Below are positions 1-8,664 of a DNA stretch of 18,608 nt, piece after piece. Within the stretch, counting starts at the first letter, position 1. The number at the start of each line of letters is the position of its first letter. The stretch is taken from positions 1 to 18,608 of the forward strand of contig CAJGCL010000028.1 in assembly GCA_904501675.1 (NCBI GenBank), read 5' to 3'. The notes beneath the pieces are model-generated. The model did not search any database. It saw nothing but the letters and a program-made list of their open reading frames with translations, and was not told the DNA's origin. Source of the DNA: Clostridiaceae bacterium. Its GTDB lineage: Bacteria; Bacillota; Clostridia; Oscillospirales; Acutalibacteraceae. The position numbers and the translations under genes were made by a program.

Positions 1-1428
1 AAGAAAATCTGCATAGGCAAAAATGGCATGTGCATTTTCTTTGAGAATCTCCTTATCGCCGCGATAAAGGTAAGTAAAATAAGGAAGATTTATAAGCACT
101 GCATCCCAGGCAGGGCCAACATTATAACCCCAACTACCTGTGGGAACAACACCGGGTATTTCGCCATTTTTTCTCTGGGCTTTACGGATATTAGCAAGCC
201 ATTCTCTGTAGCTGTTTTCAGGGTTAAGGTTAAGAAGCGTCTGACGAGCAGACATATTTGCATCTCCCGTCCACCCATTCTTTTCGCGATGAGGACAATC
301 GGTAGGGAAATAATAGAAATTAGAAATAGTAGCATTTCTTGTCATTGCCTGAAGTCTGTTAACAGTATCGTCAGAGCATTTGAAATTACCTCTCTCCTCA
401 AGAGCAGAGCTGCAAACAATATATGTAAGTAAATCAGGAGTTGCCTGACTTTCGTCTATTCCCAATACAACAACATATCTGAAGCCGTGGTATGTAAACT
501 GGGGCTCGAAAATCTCATCGCCCTCGCCTTTACATATATAAATATCCCTTTGAGCGTAGCCGTCAGGATAAAACTGACAATTGCTTATATCAGGGTTGCC
601 GTTTTCGTCAAGATATTCGCCGAATTGAAGGTCAATTTTCTGCCCTCTTTCGCCTTTAATTTTAAGGCGGATAATACCTGCGGTGTCAATACCGAAATCG
701 TAAAGAAAGCCTTCCTTTTCTTTTGACGGAAAGGGGGAAACATCGCGACTCGCCTTATCTGCAGGCCTGAAATCTGCCATACGGCATCTTCTTATTGAAA
801 CAGGGTTCAAATGCCTTATAGCGGTAACAGGCTCTGCTTCGCAAAGCTTTCTTTCGCCTCTCGGAGTTTCTGCAACGAGAGCGCTCTGCCAGCTATCGTC
901 GGAAAACATAGGCTCAGACCAATGAGGAATTTCAAGCCTCGCATCATAAAAACACCCGTTTCTTAAATCATCAAATATTACAGGTGATTGTGCAGTTTTA
1001 ACGCTTGTATCTGCCTCAATAATATCGGTTTTGCCGTCGAAGGATTCTATCTCAATCGAAAACGCAACTCTCGGCGCACCGCGAAAATCTTCTTTTTCAA
1101 AATCCCATATTTCGCCACCTGGAGCATTCTGCATGCCGTTACCTAGCTGAATACCTAAAACATTTTTACCCTCATTTATATATTCGGTAACGTCATATCG
1201 GTCGTAATAAACAAGGTGATCCGGATTTGAAATATAGGGCGCTAATATACCCTTTGTTACTTTATGGCCATTAACAAAAACATCATAAAAGCCTGCGCAA
1301 CCAATGGTGATTGTACATTTTTTAGGTAATTCATATGCGATAAATGTTTTTCTGAGATATGGCGAGGGAACAAAATTTTTATAAGTTGAATATTCTCTTG
1401 TGGCACATATAAATTTATTAGAAAGCAT
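1..1428 (-). CDS. alpha-L-rhamnosidase, GH78 family (5' part, runs off left edge)
   Basis: Glycoside hydrolase that removes terminal alpha-L-rhamnose from glycans or plant glycosides. The frame is open from the ATG at 1428 to base 1 (476 codons), so the C-terminal part is outside the window; family members are usually about 700-950 residues. The N-terminal half is beta-rich and fits the rhamnosidase N-terminal and sandwich domains. The start of the catalytic (alpha/alpha)6 barrel carries the family hallmark PTDCPHRE at residues 375-382 followed by GWTGDA at 385-390. D377, E382 and D389 have the same spacing as the catalytic-site acidic residues I recall for Bacillus RhaB (D567, E572, D579), making E382 the likely general acid. 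The second catalytic glutamate would lie off the window. No signal peptide is visible, so the enzyme is probably cytoplasmic. AGGAG at 1436-1440 is a good ribosome site for this start. Confidence 0.9.
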   Translation of the reverse strand, partial: MLSNKFICATREYSTYKNFVPSPYLRKTFIAYELPKKCTITIGCAGFYDVFVNGHKVTKGILAPYISNPDHLVYYDRYDVTEYINEGKNVLGIQLGNGMQNAPGGEIWDFEKEDFRGAPRVAFSIEIESFDGKTDIIEADTSVKTAQSPVIFDDLRNGCFYDARLEIPHWSEPMFSDDSWQSALVAETPRGERKLCEAEPVTAIRHLNPVSIRRCRMADFRPADKASRDVSPFPSKEKEGFLYDFGIDTAGIIRLKIKGERGQKIDLQFGEYLDENGNPDISNCQFYPDGYAQRDIYICKGEGDEIFEPQFTYHGFRYVVVLGIDESQATPDLLTYIVCSSALEERGNFKCSDDTVNRLQAMTRNATISNFYYFPTDCPHREKNGWTGDANMSARQTLLNLNPENSYREWLANIRKAQRKNGEIPGVVPTGSWGYNVGPAWDAVLINLPYFTYLYRGDKEILKENAHAIFAYADFL

Positions 1429-1454
1429 AAAAGCACTCCTTTAAAAAACGTAAT

Positions 1455-1470
1455 AATAAAACGCTAACAA
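1455..1470 (-). promoter_or_regulatory. cre-like site at the start of the rhamnosidase transcript (weak)
   Basis: The minus strand reads TTGTTAGCGTTTTATT. It matches the left 13 positions of the CcpA box WTGNNARCGNWWWCAW but lacks the final CA. It lies directly downstream of the proposed -10 box, where a bound repressor would block transcription. The half-site match makes this tentative. Confidence 0.3.
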
Positions 1471-1471
1471 T

Positions 1472-1500
1472 ATAATACTCCAACAGGCTATTCTCTTCAA
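1472..1500 (-). promoter_or_regulatory. sigma-A promoter for the rhamnosidase gene
   Basis: On the minus strand TTGAAG (1495-1500), a 17 bp spacer and TATTAT (1472-1477) form a reasonable -35/-10 pair. The -10 box ends 44 bp before the ATG at 1428. Found by eye only. Confidence 0.55.
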
Positions 1501-1541
1501 TAGTCAAGGTGCAAGGAAAAGAACGATAATTTTTTTCTATG

Positions 1542-1570
1542 TTGACGAAAACGAAACTTTTTAGTAAAAT
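1542..1570 (+). promoter_or_regulatory. sigma-A promoter for the plus-strand membrane protein gene
   Basis: TTGACG (1542-1547), a 17 bp spacer and TAAAAT (1565-1570) are a close match to the vegetative consensus. The ATG lies at 1602, preceded by AAAAGGA (1585-1591). It is divergent from the rhamnosidase promoter. Confidence 0.75.
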
Positions 1571-1601
1571 ACCTTTATATTTTTAAAAGGATTTTACTTA
1601 A

Positions 1602-3011
1602 ATGGATTTAAAAGAATTTTTTGCTTCTCAATGTCGGGAATGCGCCCAAAAACTTGATATTGAAACCCCGGCAATAAGGAAGCTCACCTCTCATAACCGC
1701 AAAGCAGAAGAGCTTGGCGTTTGCGCTGTTTTCTCCTTTGAGGGTTATAAGGTGCTTATATCATATATAGAAGCAGGCAAATCTGCCTACGCCCAACAGA
1801 CTCTTTGGGTTTCAGTGTCTCTCGACAGCGACCGTCAGTTGCCATTTTCTCTTTACGACGTACTCGCTTTTATTGAGCCGGAGAACTTTAATTGCTACAC
1901 ATATACATATGTTGATTCACAGGCGCTGATGAAAAACTGTTTTAACGAATTAACGCCACTACTTATAAGAATCACCCCTGCTCTTACTGAATTTTTAGAA
2001 AATGGAATCACAAAGAACAGACTTATTTCTGCTCAGAAAGACAATATAAACAGATATTTCGGTGATAATGTTTTAGAAAGCGGAGAAATGCTTGGAGGAG
2101 CAGGCGATAAAATTATTGCCATGATGCTTCAGAATTTCTATGAAGCAGAAATTGAAGCAGCCGTTGTTGGCTCTCAATCGTTATTCTATAGCGGCAAAGA
2201 CGAAAAAGCACTTAAAAAACTAAAAAAATCGAAAAGGAATACACTTTATCAGCAGAACCTGCAAAAGTTCCTTGAAAACGGCGGAAAAAGCACCCCGGTT
2301 TCAATCGCAGTTTCCGAGGCTTCTATTAAAAAAGGTGCTTTACGTCATGGCGGTGGCGTAAAATCCTCACTTAAGACTATTGCATTTTCATTGCTTTTCA
2401 CTATTCCCGTTGCCCTGGGACTTGGTCTTGTTTATACCGCAATATGTGCTTTGTTTTTCAAAGGCAATGTGTTTATCGCAGGATTTTTCGAGAATCTTTT
2501 GATTCTTCCCTTCTTCAGCTTTCTTTTAGGTACTGCCATCGCTTTGAATTTTATAAAATCACGTCACGAAAACAAAAAGCAAGCAGACGAAAAAACTGTT
2601 CATACCCCTAAAGCTCCAAAAGTGATAAACGAGGCATTAAAATATTTCACTATCGCTGCCGAGTCCCTTGCACTTATAGGTTGCATCACATGCGTTTTTT
2701 CAACTGCACCTTTTTACGAATATTACTTTGAATATTCACAGGAGGATTTCCCTCTTTCTCAAAGCGAATGCATGTATGAATCTATTGATTATATCGGTGT
2801 AATTGAAGGGTTTTATGATAACAAAGAAAACAATTGCTTTTACGAAGAAAAATATATTGTTATAAAAACCAAAAGCGGTCAAACAATAGACCTTTACAAC
2901 TCTACCTGGCTTTCTGCAGATAAATTTACAGAAAACGAAGATTTCTTTGCAGAGCAAGGAATCGAAATAAAAACATTTAAAACCTTTGAGGATTATAAAA
3001 ACCATAAATAA
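1602..3011 (+). CDS. uncharacterised membrane protein with large cytoplasmic N-terminal region
   Basis: I do not recognise this 469-residue protein. Residues 1-255 are soluble and mixed alpha/beta, rich in lysine and glutamate, with a basic stretch (KKLKKSKR) at about 205-212. Hydrophobic segments at about 258-286, 290-318 and 347-370 look like three membrane helices. A charged linker (residues 319-342) lies between the second and third, and an acidic, aromatic-rich tail of about 100 residues follows. By the positive-inside rule the N-terminal region is probably cytoplasmic and the tail outside. It is the only plus-strand gene in the window, has its own strong promoter and ends in a terminator shared with the convergent neighbour, so it is a single-gene unit unconnected with the glycan genes. 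The ATG is supported by AAAAGGA ten bases upstream. No catalytic motif was seen; a sensory or stress role is only a guess. Confidence 0.8.
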   Translation: MDLKEFFASQCRECAQKLDIETPAIRKLTSHNRKAEELGVCAVFSFEGYKVLISYIEAGKSAYAQQTLWVSVSLDSDRQLPFSLYDVLAFIEPENFNCYTYTYVDSQALMKNCFNELTPLLIRITPALTEFLENGITKNRLISAQKDNINRYFGDNVLESGEMLGGAGDKIIAMMLQNFYEAEIEAAVVGSQSLFYSGKDEKALKKLKKSKRNTLYQQNLQKFLENGGKSTPVSIAVSEASIKKGALRHGGGVKSSLKTIAFSLLFTIPVALGLGLVYTAICALFFKGNVFIAGFFENLLILPFFSFLLGTAIALNFIKSRHENKKQADEKTVHTPKAPKVINEALKYFTIAAESLALIGCITCVFSTAPFYEYYFEYSQEDFPLSQSECMYESIDYIGVIEGFYDNKENNCFYEEKYIVIKTKSGQTIDLYNSTWLSADKFTENEDFFAEQGIEIKTFKTFEDYKNHK

Positions 3012-3012
3012 T

Positions 3013-3049
3013 AAAACAGAGGCTGTTTCTTTGAAACAGTCTCTGTTTT
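3013..3049. terminator. bidirectional intrinsic terminator between convergent genes
   Basis: A 17-position stem (3013-3029 with 3033-3049) closes on a TTT loop, with AAAA on the left and TTTT on the right, so it can act in both directions. The one non-Watson-Crick position (G3022/T3040) is a G-U wobble in the plus-strand RNA but a C-A mismatch in the minus-strand RNA, so the plus gene is probably served best. It sits two bases after the plus-strand stop codon and three before the minus-strand stop. Confidence 0.85.
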
Positions 3050-3051
3050 GT

Positions 3052-3735
3052 TTATCTAAAGTGTTTTCTCAACTTGAATTTATCCCTGAATTCGAAATGC
3101 TTTTCAAGGAGCTTGGTGAATTGCCCTATCAAAAAGCCATTGAAGAAGGCACATATTACAGTGCCAAGCTTCACGCCTTCGAAATGGCCAAAACCGAAGA
3201 ATGAAAAGGAAAGCACAACGCCTAAAACACAACTGATTAAATCATAAGCAGTCTTGATTTTATTTATGTCAATCTTTGTTTTTTCCGCAAGCTCCTTAAC
3301 AATAAGCTCATATGCCTCAGGAGATATATATGTATGAAAAAACAGTGAAACTGCAAAGGAGCACATAACACAACCTAAAATATACCACACTACTCTTACA
3401 ACAAAAGTATCGTCCGGAATACCGGAAATCACGCTTATTGCAATATCAAGAAGTGTTCCGTAAATGACTGCCGTTACAAAAGAGAAAAAGTATGATTTCT
3501 TCATCTTCTTCATAATAATTGCAGTAATTATCACAAGAACACCCTGAAAGCAGTACTCCGCAACACCGAAGCTGAACCATGGTAAAAGTTGAGAAACCTT
3601 CAAATGAATAATATATGCAGGCGCCACAACCATACTCATACCAAAATCCGCCTTCGCAGTAAATGCGGCTGCGAACGCCATAATCACAAGCCCAAGCACA
3701 TAGCTGAGCTCGGTATAAAACACTTTCTTTTTCAT
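3052..3735 (-). CDS. YczE/DUF6198-like integral membrane protein
   Basis: A 227-residue polytopic membrane protein of the YczE/YyaS type (DUF6198 in my recollection), whose members are uncharacterised. Hydrophobic segments lie at about 8-28, 57-76, 83-103, 113-133, 165-182 and 187-206. Typical features are the N-terminal AKADFGMS turn (27-34) and the final helix with GTVICAFFNGFLIG (190-203), followed by a basic C-terminus. The ATG overlaps the stop codon of the mannosidase gene by one base (TAATG), with GAGG upstream inside that gene, so translation is coupled and the two proteins are made together. A link with alpha-mannoside uptake or export is possible from context, but no transport motif is visible. 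The gene ends three bases before the shared terminator. Confidence 0.75.
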   Translation of the reverse strand: MKKKVFYTELSYVLGLVIMAFAAAFTAKADFGMSMVVAPAYIIHLKVSQLLPWFSFGVAEYCFQGVLVIITAIIMKKMKKSYFFSFVTAVIYGTLLDIAISVISGIPDDTFVVRVVWYILGCVMCSFAVSLFFHTYISPEAYELIVKELAEKTKIDINKIKTAYDLISCVLGVVLSFSFFGFGHFEGVKLGTVICAFFNGFLIGQFTKLLEKHFEFRDKFKLRKHFR

Positions 3736-5939
3736 TATTGAACCTCACTACAAAGCTCAAATCTGAGCGTACCACCTGAAGTAATCTGAGAATATGTAAG
3801 GTAATTCTCTTCTATCATCTCACCATTAAGATAAGCTGCTTTTATATACGGCTTTTCCAGCGGATCAGAATCACACTCAATAGTCAGCTCCTCTGCCACA
3901 CTGCAATTGTGATATTTTTTATTTAGTGAAACCCTAGCCTTTTTAAATAACGGTGTATTCAGATAATATTTTTCATCCGCAGGGCAAAGCTGAGCAAAGC
4001 CAAGTGCTGAAAGCACATACCAGGCAGAAAGCTGACCTACATCTTCATTTCCACAGAAGCCGAAGGCACCTAAGCGGTAGGACTCCTTCTGCACGCGTCT
4101 TGTCCAATACTGCGTTCTTCCAGGAAGACCTAACACACTGAAATAGTGAGTTATATTATGGCAAGGCTCATTTGAGTGGTTATAATCATCATTCCACAAG
4201 GCAGAAAGCTCTGCTTTTTCAAAAAATCTTTCAAGAAGACTGATTGTTCGCTTTTCACCGAAAAGCTTGCTGAGACCTTTAACATCATATGGTACAAACC
4301 AACCCTGTTGGAAAATATTACTTTCAACGCATCCGTCATCATCATATTCATTTTCTTCAAAAACGAACTCACCATTTTCCATTCGTGGCGACATGAATCC
4401 GCGTTCATTGCAGAAATTATCAGGATAATGCATAGCCCTGTCTGAAAAGAGCTTTTCATCATCACTCTTACCTAACTTTTTGGCAAGCTGAGCAGTAGTA
4501 AAATCTGCAAGCAAAAATTCAAGTGTATCACTTAATTTCTCGGGCACATAGCACTCCTCAATATACTTTTGGCAATCAGGTCTTACAGATTTAAAGGGTT
4601 TCCCGAAAAGCTCTTTTTTGCAAAGTGCACTTGCCTTAATAATTTCATATGCTTTTTCTATGTCATACGGCAAAATACCCTTAATTGCCGCGTCGCATAA
4701 AACGATTGTTGCCGGGTCTCCAACCATACAGCCTGCGTTAATTCCTAAAAGCTCCCATTGGGGAAGAGATGTCTGTCTTTCCTCTGCAATAGCAAGAAGA
4801 GAATTAACCTCATCCTCTACCATTTCAGGATTAATAATCGTCAAAAGTGGAAACTCACTTCTGTAAACATCCCACCCACTGAACACTGTACGATGAGTGT
4901 ATGAGGAGTTTTCAAAAATTTTTCCGTTGAAACGATATCTGCCGTCGCAATCCATAAAGGTGCGAGGGTCCAACAGCACATGGTAAAGGCAGGTGTGGAA
5001 AATAGTTAAATCAACCTCATTCTCGCCTTCCACATGAACACCGCAAAAAGCCTGCTCCCACATTTCCTGAGCGTTTTCTTTCATTAAATCAAAATCAAAG
5101 GTATGGCACTCTGTCTGCAGGTTGTTTTTAGCACCCTGCAAATCAACATACGAAATTCCGCAACGCACAACAAGCGGTCGAGAAAGCTCACCGAAATCTA
5201 CCACAAGACCTGCATCTTCATTCTCAAAGGTTTTTAAATTCTCCGCGCAGTACTCCTCGTTTGAGAAAAACTGCATTTTCCTTGCAGGGAGGGAAAACTC
5301 ACACACAAAATAAAAGTCATAAGTAATCTTTCCATGACCATGACCAAAACCGCCACCCTTTGGCGTGCACTTTATATGACCCTCTATTCTGTTCTCATTT
5401 ATAATGTTAATTTCTTCGAAATCAGCTTTTCCGCCAATTCTTCTTGCGAAATTGAAAATAAGCTTTGCAGGTTCATTTTCAGGGTAAGTAAACCTTAAAA
5501 CACCTGTTCGAACAGAAGCGGTTGCCTCCGCAAAAACATTATATTTCTGAAGCTTTACGGCATAATAGCCTGCTTTTGTTGCTTCATCATCGTGAGAAAA
5601 AGCAGATTTCCAACCTTCACCGCCTTTTGTGATAGGTGTCTCCTCATTGCTTCCGCTTCTGAGACCATCGATATATGTAACAGGCATAATCTGAAGATTT
5701 CCAAGGTCTCCATACCATCCTATACCGCTCATATGATTAAAGCTGAAGCCCTCTATTGTATCGTGAAGATAGCTGTAGCCTGTACCGTTATCACCACCTG
5801 TTATAGTATCAGGCGACATCTGCACCATACCACCGGGCACACAAGCACCCGGATATGTTTTACCCCCACCATGTGATTTTTCATCATCAGCTTCACCAAC
5901 TGTGCCAATTGATGTGTCAACATATTTTACTTTATCCAT
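3735..5939 (-). CDS. GH92 family alpha-mannosidase, apparently cytoplasmic
   Basis: Calcium-dependent exo-acting alpha-mannosidase family. The 734 residues match the family's usual length. The N-terminal beta-sandwich holds DTSIGTVG (8-15), YPGACVPGGMVQMSPDT (29-45) and the GYSYLHDTIEGFSFNHMSG block (54-72). The (alpha/alpha)6 domain holds HRTVFSGWDVYRSEFPLL (349-366), SNEPCHNITHYF (589-600), where E591 is the expected general acid, and GNEDVGQLSAWYVLSALGF (630-648), whose acidic residues bear the base function in this family. All landmarks are intact, so it should be active. There is no signal peptide, unlike the secreted Bacteroides enzymes, so it probably acts on imported mannosides. Linkage specificity cannot be read. 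It has its own promoter and is coupled to the membrane protein downstream. The ribosome site is weak (GGTGTG); the ATG at 5939 is chosen because the family N-terminus follows directly. Confidence 0.93.
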   Translation of the reverse strand: MDKVKYVDTSIGTVGEADDEKSHGGGKTYPGACVPGGMVQMSPDTITGGDNGTGYSYLHDTIEGFSFNHMSGIGWYGDLGNLQIMPVTYIDGLRSGSNEETPITKGGEGWKSAFSHDDEATKAGYYAVKLQKYNVFAEATASVRTGVLRFTYPENEPAKLIFNFARRIGGKADFEEINIINENRIEGHIKCTPKGGGFGHGHGKITYDFYFVCEFSLPARKMQFFSNEEYCAENLKTFENEDAGLVVDFGELSRPLVVRCGISYVDLQGAKNNLQTECHTFDFDLMKENAQEMWEQAFCGVHVEGENEVDLTIFHTCLYHVLLDPRTFMDCDGRYRFNGKIFENSSYTHRTVFSGWDVYRSEFPLLTIINPEMVEDEVNSLLAIAEERQTSLPQWELLGINAGCMVGDPATIVLCDAAIKGILPYDIEKAYEIIKASALCKKELFGKPFKSVRPDCQKYIEECYVPEKLSDTLEFLLADFTTAQLAKKLGKSDDEKLFSDRAMHYPDNFCNERGFMSPRMENGEFVFEENEYDDDGCVESNIFQQGWFVPYDVKGLSKLFGEKRTISLLERFFEKAELSALWNDDYNHSNEPCHNITHYFSVLGLPGRTQYWTRRVQKESYRLGAFGFCGNEDVGQLSAWYVLSALGFAQLCPADEKYYLNTPLFKKARVSLNKKYHNCSVAEELTIECDSDPLEKPYIKAAYLNGEMIEENYLTYSQITSGGTLRFELCSEVQ

Positions 5940-5970
5940 AAATCACACCACACATTTAAATCTGTCATTT

Positions 5971-5999
5971 ATTCTATAGCAACGTTACAATTCTTTCAA
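5971..5999 (-). promoter_or_regulatory. sigma-A promoter for the mannosidase operon
   Basis: TTGAAA (5994-5999), a 17 bp spacer and TAGAAT (5971-5976) on the minus strand; the ATG follows 32 bp further on. The spacer contains a partial palindrome centred on AACGTT (about 5979-5990), a plausible operator position for a LacI-type regulator, but its symmetry is imperfect. The promoter lies just past the hairpin that follows the symporter gene, so the mannosidase pair can be expressed separately. Confidence 0.65.
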
Positions 6000-6002
6000 T
6001 AA

Positions 6003-6045
6003 TATTAAATCACAACCACCATCAATGGGTGGTTATGATTTAATA
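6003..6045 (-). terminator. hairpin after the GPH symporter gene, probable terminator
   Basis: An 18-position stem (6003-6020 with 6028-6045) with a 7-base loop begins four bases after the symporter stop. Its single mismatch is C-A on the plus strand but a G-U wobble in minus-strand RNA, which points to function in the direction of the symporter operon. There is no long U tract after it, so readthrough into the mannosidase gene is possible. Confidence 0.6.
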
Positions 6046-6049
6046 AACC

Positions 6050-7540
6050 CTATCGGCTATTCCCGTGCTCCATAACATTTTGCTGACGCTTCTCCGAAAG
6101 CTCCGCGTACATCCATTCACGCTTCTGGCGTGAGATAGGCCACAGGAATTTAGGTACAATTCTTAAAATGCCCGTTACTATAGGAACAATTGTACAAAGG
6201 GCAAACTCCCAGAACTTTGTTCTGTCGTTCTGAGCCCCTATTTCAAGACCCTGAACATAGCCGATTTTCTTCATAATAAGGCTTGTAACTGATCCTAAAA
6301 GCGCACTTTGCACCTTCAAAATCAAGCCCTTTGCAACGCCTGTTGTAGCTTCCATTCGGTAGCCGTTTTTCCATTCGCAGTAGTCCATAGCTTCATTCCA
6401 CAGGTCTGCATTAATTACCTTGGAAATACCCCATGACCACTTTACAAACCACTCTTTAAGACCGAAAGCTATACACATAGGAACAGTCTGCATAAACATT
6501 TTTTTCTTTTTCGTCATACCGAAAAGGAAAACTGCAATTGAAATTACACTGTTATATATATCATTGAATATCCACAATGATTTTGAGGAGAATTTCCTTC
6601 TAAGAGGTGCAACAAAGGAATAGCTGATACTACCATTCATAGATGATGGAATATTAAGAAGAGTTATAAGAGAATAATTGCCCAGAACATCTATAAAATA
6701 GTTTGTTTCACTTTTACTGATTGAGAAATTACCTAAAAATTCAGAAAGACACATTAAAAGCACAGGGTAGTTAGAGAAAATTGCTCTCATACCCTCTTTT
6801 ACGCTTGGCTTTTCAATAGACTGAGGCACTCTTTCTTTTGATTCCATGAAGAACCAGAATGTGCAAAGAGAAGATATAAGTGCGGTGCTACCACCCATTA
6901 CCATAAACACATTGCCTAGCTTCCAGTTAACAACCTTGTTATTAACAAGGTCAATAAGCACACCCATTATGTAGCGTGGCAAGTCCTCACCCATATAACC
7001 CGTCAGAAGCTCCGCAAGAGTTATAAGACGGATTCGCTCATTTGGGTTAGGCGTTATTGTAGACATATATCCGCTTTTGGCAACATTGGTAAAGGTGCTT
7101 GCTGTTTCGTTGATTATGGCAAAGAAATAGTAGTAAATAAGCTTTGGCAAATATGTACCACTTGTTGTGCCAAAGAAAAGAGGCAAAAGCCAGGTGAACA
7201 CGCCCATAATTGTAAGTGGTATCTGCATACCAACAAGATAGGGCCTGAATTTACCTATTCTTGTACGTGTGCTGTCAACTATTACGGATATAAATGTATC
7301 GTTAACAATATCCCACGCCGCAGTAACAAGGTTCATAACCGCGCTTACGGTGAAATCAATATTAACAACGTCCCAGATATATCGCTCTGAAAAAGAGTTT
7401 ATGTTAAAGGTGTTTGACCAGTCGTTAAAAAGATAAGCAACAGTTTCTCTTACACCTACATAATTATGACCTTCGTAATATCTTACGTTGTTTTCTTCCG
7501 CTATATCGGTGCCTTTATTCATTAATTCATTATCACTCAT
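6050..7540 (-). CDS. GPH-family (MelB-like) sugar:cation symporter
   Basis: A 496-residue major-facilitator-type permease of the glycoside-pentoside-hexuronide family (MFS_2), expected to import a glycoside or oligosaccharide with Na+ or H+. The family signature after the second helix is clear: WDIVNDTFISVIVDSTRTR at 76-94, then IGKFRPYL at 95-102. The central-loop/C-terminal signature DYCEWKNGYRME is at 386-397. About twelve hydrophobic segments are present. The N-terminus carries a hydrophilic extension of about 30 residues. The ATG overlaps the upstream gene's TGA by four bases (ATGA), with GGAGGTG inside that gene, so translation is coupled. It is the last gene of the six-gene unit and lies next to the mannosidase, making alpha-mannosides or related oligosaccharides reasonable but unproven substrates. 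Confidence 0.88.
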   Translation of the reverse strand: MSDNELMNKGTDIAEENNVRYYEGHNYVGVRETVAYLFNDWSNTFNINSFSERYIWDVVNIDFTVSAVMNLVTAAWDIVNDTFISVIVDSTRTRIGKFRPYLVGMQIPLTIMGVFTWLLPLFFGTTSGTYLPKLIYYYFFAIINETASTFTNVAKSGYMSTITPNPNERIRLITLAELLTGYMGEDLPRYIMGVLIDLVNNKVVNWKLGNVFMVMGGSTALISSLCTFWFFMESKERVPQSIEKPSVKEGMRAIFSNYPVLLMCLSEFLGNFSISKSETNYFIDVLGNYSLITLLNIPSSMNGSISYSFVAPLRRKFSSKSLWIFNDIYNSVISIAVFLFGMTKKKKMFMQTVPMCIAFGLKEWFVKWSWGISKVINADLWNEAMDYCEWKNGYRMEATTGVAKGLILKVQSALLGSVTSLIMKKIGYVQGLEIGAQNDRTKFWEFALCTIVPIVTGILRIVPKFLWPISRQKREWMYAELSEKRQQNVMEHGNSR

Positions 7541-8664
7541 GAAAGCACCTCCTGACCATTAACGACACATTTGTCAGTAAATATTTCGCCAAGATATTCT
7601 AATTCAACAGTAATTATTACAGGCTCTTCCTTCAAAACGGTTACGTAACCCATTTCATCAACTGTTACAATTGACTCATCTGATGAAATAAATTTAACCT
7701 TATATTCACTGTCGTCTTCAATAACGGCATTAACCGTAAGCTGAGCTTCACCATCTTTTTCAATGGTCATTTCACTCTGAGAAAGAGCTACACCTGCATA
7801 GAAATACTCGTATTTTTCGTTTACACCATATTGAAATTCAACTGTTTTTGTGCCGAATACTGATAATGTGTTCAAGAATTCAAACTCTGCCTTCACATTA
7901 TAAACACGTTGAATTTCCAGTTGAGAAATCTGGTCTGTAAGCCTGTTTACTTTAGCATTTATTTTAAGCTCTTTAACGTCAACAGATATAAAATCCACTT
8001 TGCAGTCAGGCAACAATGCATTTTTAATTCCAGTTGTAATATTCTGATTGTTGGAAAGGCTGAATGCCTCCTTAACCACACAGTTTTCAAATGCCTCAGG
8101 CGAAACAGATAATGTTATATAGTAAAACTCACCATCAACAAGCTTGCCGTTATCGTCAAAAAGCTGTTTGCCGTTTTCATCGGTCTGCCCAACAGAAAAT
8201 GAAGAAGTTAAACCATTCTCTTTTGCAAGGTCGATATATGGTTTACTGTTGTCTTCAACGCCGAAAACGCCTGTTTTATCTTCTCCGTAAACCTCATCAA
8301 CAGCGCCTATAACTCTGTCCTTTAAATAAACAAAAAGATTCTTGTCTGCGCTGTCTGCTTTGCCATCAACTAAAATTGAGGAGTTATCAACATATACATC
8401 TGTGTAGGAATTCACTTTTATAAAATTATTACCCACAGCAACCTTTGTTAAGTCGCATAAGTATTTTGCAATATCTTCTGTTTTATTGGTAAGCTGTGTT
8501 TTGCTCGGTGTCTGCTCTGTTTTTTCGCTGACATTCTGAGCACCCTCAACTTTTTTGACTGTAACAACAAGCGTTACCATACAAAGCACAAGAGCTAAAA
8601 AACTACAAAAACCGAAAAATAAAAATTGTTTTTTCTTGTTTTCTTTTTTATTCACGGGCTTCAC
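7537..8664 (-). CDS. membrane-anchored extracellular protein with C-terminal Ig-like (Big_2-type) domain
   Basis: A 375-residue protein with a basic cytoplasmic N-terminus (residues 1-12), one hydrophobic helix (about 13-36) and a long acidic exported region, most likely an uncleaved N-terminal anchor. Residues about 60-290 match no family I know. Residues about 293-368 look like a bacterial Ig-like domain: a GEAQLTVNAV strand, then ISSDESIVTVDEMGYVTV (326-343), typical of Big_2. The start is GTG at 8664, overlapping the upstream gene by 17 bases; the next in-frame GTG (8655) is possible, while the first internal ATG would cut into the helix. It overlaps the symporter start by four bases. Being sandwiched between a zinc-ribbon membrane protein and a sugar symporter suggests a surface partner of the transporter, perhaps in carbohydrate or cell-wall binding. 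This is inference. Confidence 0.75.
   Translation of the reverse strand: MKPVNKKENKKKQFLFFGFCSFLALVLCMVTLVVTVKKVEGAQNVSEKTEQTPSKTQLTNKTEDIAKYLCDLTKVAVGNNFIKVNSYTDVYVDNSSILVDGKADSADKNLFVYLKDRVIGAVDEVYGEDKTGVFGVEDNSKPYIDLAKENGLTSSFSVGQTDENGKQLFDDNGKLVDGEFYYITLSVSPEAFENCVVKEAFSLSNNQNITTGIKNALLPDCKVDFISVDVKELKINAKVNRLTDQISQLEIQRVYNVKAEFEFLNTLSVFGTKTVEFQYGVNEKYEYFYAGVALSQSEMTIEKDGEAQLTVNAVIEDDSEYKVKFISSDESIVTVDEMGYVTVLKEEPVIITVELEYLGEIFTDKCVVNGQEVLS

Noticed and set aside
28..726. Two plus-strand ORFs (28-432, 487-726) as genes
   Set aside because: They lie antisense to the uninterrupted rhamnosidase frame, which carries the PTDCPHRE/GWTGDA signature, and encode no recognisable protein.
3446..3775. 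Minus-strand ORF of 109 codons
   Set aside because: It is out of frame within the DUF6198-like gene and the mannosidase end, and is rich in arginine, cysteine and tyrosine as shadow frames often are.
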